From an uncultured Muribaculaceae bacterium (GTDB lineage Bacteria; Bacteroidota; Bacteroidia; Bacteroidales; Muribaculaceae), in the NCBI GenBank assembly GCA_910586975.1, contig CAJUKX010000026.1:1-37372 (forward strand): DNA of 37,372 nt. The letters run 5' to 3'. The notes below the pieces were generated by a model. It saw only the letters and a program-made list of their open reading frames with translations, had not been told where the DNA came from and made no database searches. Each line of letters opens with the position of its first letter. Positions within the stretch are counted from its first letter, which is position 1. The translations under genes and the position numbers were made by a program. Positions 32,838 to 37,372 of this stretch are shown here, piece after piece.

Positions 32838-32988
32838 TTTATTTTATCTTGTCTTTGAGAGTCTTGTCAATGTATTTTAGATATGGATTCAGTCATTTAC
32901 GAGCCACTAAACTCCATCATCAATATCAAAAATCCAAATCACAATCCTTCTCAAATCCTGCGACAAATAAATTTAAACAGTTTCTAAG
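32820..32988. mobile_element. MITE-like element, copy 2 (169 bp)
   Basis: Same length and ends as 20714-20882 (CTAAG-AAACTGTTTA ... TAAACAGTTT-CTAAG), with about five substitutions. It is inserted in the 3' end of the beta-lactamase gene and supplies its stop codon. Confidence 0.8.
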
Positions 32989-33014
32989 ATTATGTTTTAA
33001 AAACAAGCTCTAAA

Positions 33015-33473
33015 ATGGAAGCACCTATTCTAAACGATCATAACAAGCAGGAATTTCCGCCCATGCACTCAGCCGAGCACTTGCTCAATGGCGAAATGGC
33101 TCGTCGCTACGGCCATGGACGTGCATTCAGCGCCCACATCGAGCGCAAAAAGTCAAAACTCGATTATCATTTGCCCCAAGCTCTGACAGATGATGAAATC
33201 AAATCGCTCGAAAATTATGTAAACGAGGCTGTGAAGGCTAATGTAGAGGTAACCGAGGAATACATTACTCAAGCCGAGGCTATGAAGCGATTCGATATGA
33301 GCAGGCTGCCCGATGGAGCATCCGACACCGTGCGAGTGGTACACATAGGCAACTATGACCAATGCCTGTGTGCCGGTACACACGTGAAATATACAGGCGA
33401 AATAGGCGAATTCAGAATCACAAGCACACGCTGGCAAGACGGTGTGCAGCGCATTGTATTCAGACTCGGCTAA
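33015..33473 (+). CDS. AlaX-like alanyl-tRNA-editing (AlaRS/ThrRS SAD) domain protein
   Basis: 152 residues. It consists only of the second additional domain of AlaRS/ThrRS: the zinc motif HSAEH (about 18-22) in PPMHSAEHLLNGEMARRYG, the FSAHIERKKSKLDYHL strand region, and the second zinc motif CAGTH (about 118-122) in QCLCAGTHVKYTGEIG. Freestanding relatives hydrolyse mischarged Ser-tRNA(Ala) or similar. It is shorter than typical AlaX and may belong to the threonyl/alanyl SAD-only branch. It starts 26 bp after the MITE and overlaps the convergent transporter gene by 14 bp. Substrate specificity is inferred. Confidence 0.87.
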   Translation: MEAPILNDHNKQEFPPMHSAEHLLNGEMARRYGHGRAFSAHIERKKSKLDYHLPQALTDDEIKSLENYVNEAVKANVEVTEEYITQAEAMKRFDMSRLPDGASDTVRVVHIGNYDQCLCAGTHVKYTGEIGEFRITSTRWQDGVQRIVFRLG

Positions 33474-34428
33474 TTTGTTTTTTACCACGGCGGTTGCCAA
33501 TATCTGTCATAAGCATGCCTCCGATAATCACTGCTATTGCCACGCCCTCTATCCACTGGAATTTGGCCTCGCCAAGCATCACGGCAACGATGGTAGTGAC
33601 CACCGGCATAAAGTACTGGTATATCGACACCAGCTCGCTACCAATCATCTTGACGGCCGGATTTACCAGCAGATAGGCCAGAAACGACGGTCCAAGCATA
33701 AGAAATACTACCCAAAACCAAGGCATGAAACCCGCTTGGGTATGGAGAATAGGAGCATCGGGCACTCCGTGGCATATAGCAAGACAGGGGATACATGCTC
33801 CCAGAAATACCCACTTCAACATAGGCACGGGGCGATACTTGTGTGTAGGTTTTTCGAGAATCAGCAGATAGGCCATGTAGGCCACTCCACACACCACAGC
33901 AATCATATCTCCGAGCAAGGGATTCGGTGCGTGTTTGGTCTGGTGGCCGTTGGCTATAACTATCACAGCGCCGGCAAATGCTATCATTATACCGGCAATC
34001 TCGAGCCACGACGGACGCCTGTGCTTGAATATCATCTGATAAATTATGATGTAAACCGGCGGCAGAGTCATGATGATTGACACATCAATGGGGTTGCCGT
34101 ATTTCAGTGCCACGTTAAGCAGATAGATAAAACAGAACACCGTAAATCCTCCGCCCAGGAATATCTTGAGAAAATCCTTTCTGTCAATGGGATCTTTCTT
34201 CACAAAAAGCGATACTATCCAGAAAAAAGCACCACCGCCCACAAGGCGCACCAGCGTTACATCCTCGGCATCCATCCACTGCGGTATAAGTATTTTAACC
34301 ACAGGAATGTTCATGGCAAAAAGAATTATGGCAATTAAGATGAACGCATTGCCGCACAGCATAGTCCGCAGAGGCGACTGCTGCGGGGAGTTCTGATTAT
34401 CCGGATTATGTGAAGATGTAGATTTCAT
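33460..34428 (-). CDS. EamA-family (DMT superfamily) transporter
   Basis: 322 residues with about ten membrane helices in two EamA halves. The first half has AFILIAIILFAMNIPVVKILI and FLKIFLGGGFTVFCFIYLLNVALKYGNPIDVSIIMTLPPVYIIIYQMI; the second has MIAVVCGVAYMAYLLILEK and ELVSIYQYFMPVVTTIVAVMLGEAKFQWIEG, the typical end motif. Members export or import small metabolites, and the substrate is unknown. A hairpin (34433-34463) ends 4 bp before its start codon. Another EamA gene of only moderate similarity lies upstream with an outer-membrane remnant between. Confidence 0.92.
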   Translation of the reverse strand: MKSTSSHNPDNQNSPQQSPLRTMLCGNAFILIAIILFAMNIPVVKILIPQWMDAEDVTLVRLVGGGAFFWIVSLFVKKDPIDRKDFLKIFLGGGFTVFCFIYLLNVALKYGNPIDVSIIMTLPPVYIIIYQMIFKHRRPSWLEIAGIMIAFAGAVIVIANGHQTKHAPNPLLGDMIAVVCGVAYMAYLLILEKPTHKYRPVPMLKWVFLGACIPCLAICHGVPDAPILHTQAGFMPWFWVVFLMLGPSFLAYLLVNPAVKMIGSELVSIYQYFMPVVTTIVAVMLGEAKFQWIEGVAIAVIIGGMLMTDIGNRRGKKQISRV

Positions 34429-34432
34429 AAAT

Positions 34433-34463
34433 AAAAGTGGCCGGTTAATAAACAGCCACTTTT
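34433..34463 (-). terminator. Hairpin just upstream of the first EamA gene
   Basis: AAAAGTGGC (34433-34441) pairs with GCCACTTTT (34455-34463). On the minus strand it ends in TTTTATTT and precedes the ATG at 34428 by a few bases. It may terminate upstream transcription or hide the ribosome site. Confidence 0.55.
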
Positions 34464-34513
34464 AAAACAAACATTAAAGGCAGAATGTTACCCACCCCAT
34501 ATTTTTCGGTTGA

Positions 34514-34720
34514 CTACATCTTCAGCAATGATGATCCATTGTCAGAATTATTGAGAGAACGGCGTAATGAACGGAAAATTGAACCGAAGTCAGTAGAATA
34601 GCTTACCGACAGCACTACCATATTCCCGTTATTCTTTATATAACGCTCTCTGTAATATGGGTTCACACTTGAATACCCCCATGCAGGATATTGAGTACCC
34701 TTGCTCTCAAACATATACAT
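34514..34720 (-). pseudogene. Remnant of an outer-membrane beta-barrel protein C-terminus
   Basis: 68 codons. The last ~45 residues (RYIKNNGNMVVLSVSYSTDFGSIFRSLRR, then SLNNSDNGSSLLKM) match the ending of PF14905-type outer-membrane proteins, where a final strand is followed by FGK-like and a Ser/Asn/Asp-rich tail. No signal peptide, plug or further strands remain. It begins 4 bp after the stop of the upstream EamA gene. Most likely it is a relic of a deleted gene; a tiny functional protein is less likely. Confidence 0.5.
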
Positions 34721-34724
34721 CCAG

Positions 34725-35654
34725 TTATGACTTCATCTTTTTGCGGCGGGTAAGGTAATCGCCCAGCCAAAGGCCTAACAATATCAGTATGCAACCGCCT
34801 ATTCCCACAATTGACACCTTCTCGCCCAGGAATGCCGCCGAGAATGCCATGGTTATTACCGTCTGCAGATACATGTAGTTGTTGGCCTTGAGTGCACCGA
34901 CTTTCTTTACAGTCTCAGCCCAAAGCACAAATGCTATGAGCGACGAGCCAACGGCAAGGAACAGCACATTGAACAACAACGGGCCAGTGGTTAAAACTTC
35001 CATTACATTGTACTTGGGCGGCTCTACCATTATGAACGGCAATGATGTCAATACTCCGTAAAAGAAGGTCTTGCGTGTTATAAACCAAATATCATAGTTG
35101 GCGTTAAGTCGTTTGAGCACAAGACTGTAGAGCGACCAGCTGAAGGCTGCCGCAAGCGAGAGTATATCGCCTAAAGGATTGATTTCGAGATTAAAACTAC
35201 TGTTGAAAATAACGCAAGCTACACCCAGAAATGCTACCATCGACCCCATCCACATACCGGCTCCGGGGCGTTCGGATTTATACATCACACCCACAAGCAT
35301 GGCCGTGATCAGGGGCGAAAGCGATGTGAGCAGCGATACATTCGTCACCAAAGTATATCTCAAGGCAAAATTCTCTGCCAAAAAGTATATCGAGCCCGAA
35401 AGCAATCCACACATCAGCAGCAAACCCTCGTCGCGCCAATTGTTGGAGAAAAACCGTTTATGGTTGATAGCGAGTATCAATAGATATGCAATTGTAAATC
35501 GGTAGATGTAAATTTCTACCGGTTGCATTTCGTAATTAAGCAATACTTTTGTAGATACAAACGAGACGCCCCACATTGTCACACATAACAATGCTCCTAA
35601 GTGTCCAAGTATTAGAGTCTTATTTGACTGTAATTTCGTCAGGTTACCGGCCAT
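34725..35654 (-). CDS. EamA-family (DMT superfamily) transporter
   Basis: 309 residues, ten predicted membrane segments in two EamA repeats. The first has LGALLCVTMWGVSFVSTKVLLN and IYFLAENFALRYTLVTNVSLLTSLSPLITAMLVGVMYKSERPG; the second has ILSLAAAFSWSLYSLVLKRL and NNYMYLQTVITMAFSAAFLGEKVSIVGIGGCILILLGLWLG. The tail is basic (LTRRKKMKS). Typical of metabolite/drug exporters, with unknown substrate. It is the first gene of a minus-strand run with the remnant and the second EamA gene downstream. Confidence 0.92.
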   Translation of the reverse strand: MAGNLTKLQSNKTLILGHLGALLCVTMWGVSFVSTKVLLNYEMQPVEIYIYRFTIAYLLILAINHKRFFSNNWRDEGLLLMCGLLSGSIYFLAENFALRYTLVTNVSLLTSLSPLITAMLVGVMYKSERPGAGMWMGSMVAFLGVACVIFNSSFNLEINPLGDILSLAAAFSWSLYSLVLKRLNANYDIWFITRKTFFYGVLTSLPFIMVEPPKYNVMEVLTTGPLLFNVLFLAVGSSLIAFVLWAETVKKVGALKANNYMYLQTVITMAFSAAFLGEKVSIVGIGGCILILLGLWLGDYLTRRKKMKS

Positions 35655-35733
35655 GGCTTAAATCGGGTTAGATAGTAACTGCAAAATTAACTAAATAATT
35701 TCAAAAAAAGAAACTAAAACGGTTTCAAATTTG

Positions 35734-35741
35734 TAATTTTG
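35734..35741 (+). promoter_or_regulatory. -7 box of the OmpA-family gene
   Basis: TAATTTTG, 48 nt before the ATG at 35790; no clear -33 TTTG. Confidence 0.45.
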
Positions 35742-35789
35742 TAATAAGAATTATTTAACTCAATACTTCAACCATAAAAATTGACAGAC

Positions 35790-36494
35790 ATGAAAATTTT
35801 AAAACTCTCTTGCATCGCGCTGATTTGCGGAGCTATGCTCATCGGCGAAACAGGTTGCTCTTCAATGACTAATACCGGTAAGGGTGCACTCATCGGCGGT
35901 GGCGGCGGCGCAGCTGCAGGTGCCGGCATCGGTGCGCTCATCGGCGGCGGTAAAGGCGCAGCCATCGGTTCGGCTATCGGTGCTGCCGTTGGTGCAGGTG
36001 CCGGTACTCTTATCGGTAACCGTATGGACAAACAGCAGAAAGAACTCCAGGAGGAACTCGCCAATCAGGCCAAGGTAGAACAGACCACCGACCAGAACGG
36101 TCTGCAGGCTATCAAAGTAACCTTTGACGGCGGTATACTCTTCCCCACCAACGGAACCACCCTCAGCACACAGGCCAAGGCTGACCTCACACGCTTTGCC
36201 CAGTCTGTAATCGGTAATCCCAACACCAATATCCAGATCTACGGTTTCACCGACAACACCGGCTCAATGGCAGCTAACGAAAAGGTTTCAACCGGGCGCG
36301 CCAAGTCAGTTGAAAGCTTCCTGGCCAATCAGGGTGTACCTGTTACACGCCTTTCAGCCGAAGGCATCCCCATGGCCGACTATGTGGCATCTAACGACAC
36401 CCCTGCCGGACGAGCACAGAACCGCCGTGTAGAAATCTACATCACAGCCGACAAGGAAATGATCCGTCAGGCCGAAGCAGGCACTCTCAAATAA
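35790..36494 (+). CDS. OmpA-family lipoprotein with glycine-zipper segment
   Basis: 234 residues from ATG 35790 (MKILKLSCIALICGAMLIGETGC); the TTG at 35781 is less likely. The signal ends at a probable lipidation Cys23. Residues about 31-75 form a glycine-zipper (repeated GALIGGG, GAAIGSAIGAAVGAGAG) that may insert in the membrane. A short charged helix follows (KQQKELQEELANQAKV). The OmpA C-terminal peptidoglycan-binding domain (about 105-225) contains IQIYGFTDNTGSMAANEKVSTGRAKSV, LSAEG and AGRAQNRRVEIYI with the conserved Asp and Arg. It links the outer membrane to peptidoglycan. It is single-gene, with a strong terminator behind. Confidence 0.95.
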   Translation: MKILKLSCIALICGAMLIGETGCSSMTNTGKGALIGGGGGAAAGAGIGALIGGGKGAAIGSAIGAAVGAGAGTLIGNRMDKQQKELQEELANQAKVEQTTDQNGLQAIKVTFDGGILFPTNGTTLSTQAKADLTRFAQSVIGNPNTNIQIYGFTDNTGSMAANEKVSTGRAKSVESFLANQGVPVTRLSAEGIPMADYVASNDTPAGRAQNRRVEIYITADKEMIRQAEAGTLK

Positions 36495-36510
36495 CATTTA
36501 TTTATTCTAC

Positions 36511-36562
36511 AATATAATCCCGGACACAGTCGACCCTCGATTGTGCCCGGGATTATATTTTT
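36511..36562 (+). terminator. Terminator of the OmpA-family gene
   Basis: AATATAATCCCGG (36511-36523) pairs with CCGGGATTATATT (36547-36559), with an inner CACA/TGTG helix, followed by a T-run. Confidence 0.85.
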
Positions 36563-36582
36563 CAGAAAAATACGATATCCCA

Positions 36583-36628
36583 TAAAAAAATCCGCACACC
36601 TGCCGGCAGGAATGCGGATATTTTTTTG
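36583..36628 (-). terminator. Terminator of rplS (bidirectional)
   Basis: ATCCGCA (36590-36596) pairs with TGCGGAT (36613-36619) around the palindrome CCTGCCGGCAGG. A/T runs on both sides give T-runs in both directions. It lies 14 bp after the rplS stop. Confidence 0.8.
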
Positions 36629-36641
36629 TAGAATAAAATTC

Positions 36642-36995
36642 TTACTTGGCAACGCGACGCTCTTTGATACGAGCCTTCTTGCCGGTGAGAGCGCGAAGGT
36701 AGTAAAGCTTTGCGCGACGTACTTTACCGTACTTGTTGATGGTGATAGAATCAATGAACGGAGATTCGATGGGGAAAATACGTTCAACACCGATGTTGTC
36801 GCTCATCTTACGTACAGTGAAACGTTTTTTCTTGCCTTCACCGGAGATGCGGATAACTACACCACGGTACTGCTGAATACGTTCCTTGTTACCTTCTTTA
36901 ATACGATAGGCCACTGTGATTGTGTCGCCGGGGCCGAATTCGGGATGTTCCTTGCCGCTTGCAAATGCTTCTTCGGCAACCTTGATTAAATCCAT
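36642..36995 (-). CDS. rplS: 50S ribosomal protein L19
   Basis: 117 residues, normal length. Signatures include FGPGDTITVAYRIKEGNKERIQQYRGVVIRISGEG and KKRFTVRKMSDNIGVERIFPIESPFIDSITINKYGKVRRAKLYYLR, ending ARIKERR. It sits at the 30S-50S interface of the large subunit. It stands alone here, with its own promoter (37080-37111), a leader of about 80 nt and a terminator. Monocistronic rplS is common in Bacteroidales. Confidence 0.98.
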   Translation of the reverse strand: MDLIKVAEEAFASGKEHPEFGPGDTITVAYRIKEGNKERIQQYRGVVIRISGEGKKKRFTVRKMSDNIGVERIFPIESPFIDSITINKYGKVRRAKLYYLRALTGKKARIKERRVAK

Positions 36996-37079
36996 TGTAA
37001 ATATTGATATTTAAAATGTTAACATTAGTCGCAACATCCTCGGGCAGCTTCGTCCCGACAGCGGTTACGATATCGGGCG
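36996..37079 (-). other. 5' leader of rplS
   Basis: The ~80-nt leader between promoter and ATG contains a possible short stem TCGGG/CCCGA (near 37043-37061) and then an AT-rich ribosome-entry region (TTTAAATATCAATATTTACA before the ATG). A ribosomal-protein leader that binds L19 is possible but not demonstrated. Confidence 0.3.
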
Positions 37080-37111
37080 CAAAGTTACTAAATATTCGGC
37101 ACCTGACCAAA
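37080..37111 (-). promoter_or_regulatory. Promoter of rplS
   Basis: On the minus strand TTTG (37111-37108), a 20-bp spacer and TAACTTTG (37087-37080), a consensus Bacteroidetes promoter. From here to 37271 nothing but AT-rich non-coding DNA with homopolymer tracts is visible. Confidence 0.8.
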
Positions 37112-37271
37112 CTATTTCGACCCTATTTTTTCAGACTTTTAAAATTCCAAAAATTTTTTACAACCACATCACATACCCCCACCCCTCCATCAACCCAAAC
37201 ACATAATTTACACTCCACGCGCATTCCGCTCCTTCCGCTCCGCAGAAAATCGCAAAAAACACCCGAAATAA

Positions 37272-37303
37272 TTTGCATGAATAAAAAAAACATCATAACT
37301 TTG
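37272..37303 (+). promoter_or_regulatory. Promoter of the tRNA-Ser gene
   Basis: TTTG (37272-37275), a 20-bp spacer and TAACTTTG (37296-37303), consensus for Bacteroidetes, ending 15 bp before the tRNA. Confidence 0.8.
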
Positions 37304-37318
37304 CACCGCAAATCCCGA

Positions 37319-37372
37319 GGAAAGATGCCGGAGCGGTCGAACGGGACGGTCTCGAAAACCGTTGTACCCTTA
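37319..37372 (+). tRNA. tRNA-Ser(CGA), 3' part outside the window
   Basis: Acceptor strand GGAAAGA, then TG, a D-arm CCGGAGCGGTCGAACGG, and an anticodon arm with stem ACGGT/ACCGT and loop CTCGAAA, giving anticodon CGA (reads UCG). The sequence runs out in the long variable arm typical of serine tRNAs (TGTACCCTTA). Confidence 0.9.

Noticed and set aside
36996..37318. Small coding genes between rplS and tRNA-Ser
   Set aside because: Frames of 62-70 codons here have no ribosome site or recognisable product. The DNA is promoter and leader sequence with homopolymer tracts.
1..37372. CRISPR array, rRNA, replication origin or prophage genes
   Set aside because: No regularly spaced repeats, rRNA signatures, DnaA-box clusters or phage structural genes were seen on reading through the window.

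Overview
The window looks like chromosomal DNA of a gut-type Bacteroidales bacterium, probably near Muribaculaceae or Bacteroidaceae. The family-level placement is an inference. Support comes from a SusC/SusD pair, a complete HmuYRSTUV-type heme operon, several Bacteroidetes promoters of the form TTTG-N19/20-TAnnTTTG, OMP-type TonB receptors, a SusA-like amylase and an A2-type class A beta-lactamase.

Layout. (1) 1-4494, minus: a SusD-like lipoprotein (3' end outside the window) and its SusC-like transporter. Next comes a coiled-coil lipoprotein (4677-5540, minus), then a divergent LytS/LytTR two-component pair (5677-7396, plus). A small unknown gene follows it behind a triple 14-bp repeat, and then two GNAT acetyltransferases. 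(2) 8861-18223, minus: calycin-like lipoprotein, hmuY, hmuR, hmuS, hmuT, hmuU, hmuV, almost all overlapping or touching. Divergent from it (18445-19392, plus) is an unusual regulator: a RIC/YtfE-like hemerythrin di-iron module fused to a LuxR helix-turn-helix. (3) 19390-20882: a lone tyrosine recombinase with a 13-bp repeat on its left and a 169-bp MITE-like element on its right. A second copy of that element lies at 32820-32988. (4) 21036-28049: GH13 amylase, then a histidine kinase / OmpR regulator / outer-membrane protein operon (minus), divergent from a TonB-type outer-membrane receptor. (5) 28226-31023, minus: a four-domain sulfur-transfer flavoprotein (CoA-disulfide reductase, rhodanese, TusA, DsrE) and a MarR regulator, with a palindrome at their promoter. 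(6) 31188-32837, plus: crcB, an MmcQ/YjbR gene and a beta-lactamase whose last codons and stop lie in the second MITE. (7) 33015 to the end: an AlaX-like tRNA-editing domain, two EamA transporters with an outer-membrane-protein remnant between them, an OmpA-family lipoprotein, rplS and the 5' part of a tRNA-Ser(CGA).

How they fit together. The hmu genes should capture heme at the surface (HmuY), import it across the outer membrane (HmuR) and process it at the inner membrane with a CobN-like protein (HmuS) beside an ExbB-like channel (HmuT/U/V). The divergent di-iron regulator is placed to couple heme or iron acquisition to oxygen, NO or iron status. This coupling is inferred from gene order, conserved ligand residues and back-to-back promoters, and it is the most promising candidate for an undescribed system here. 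A second circuit may link LytS/LytTR to the SusCD locus through a shared 14-bp motif upstream of both promoters.
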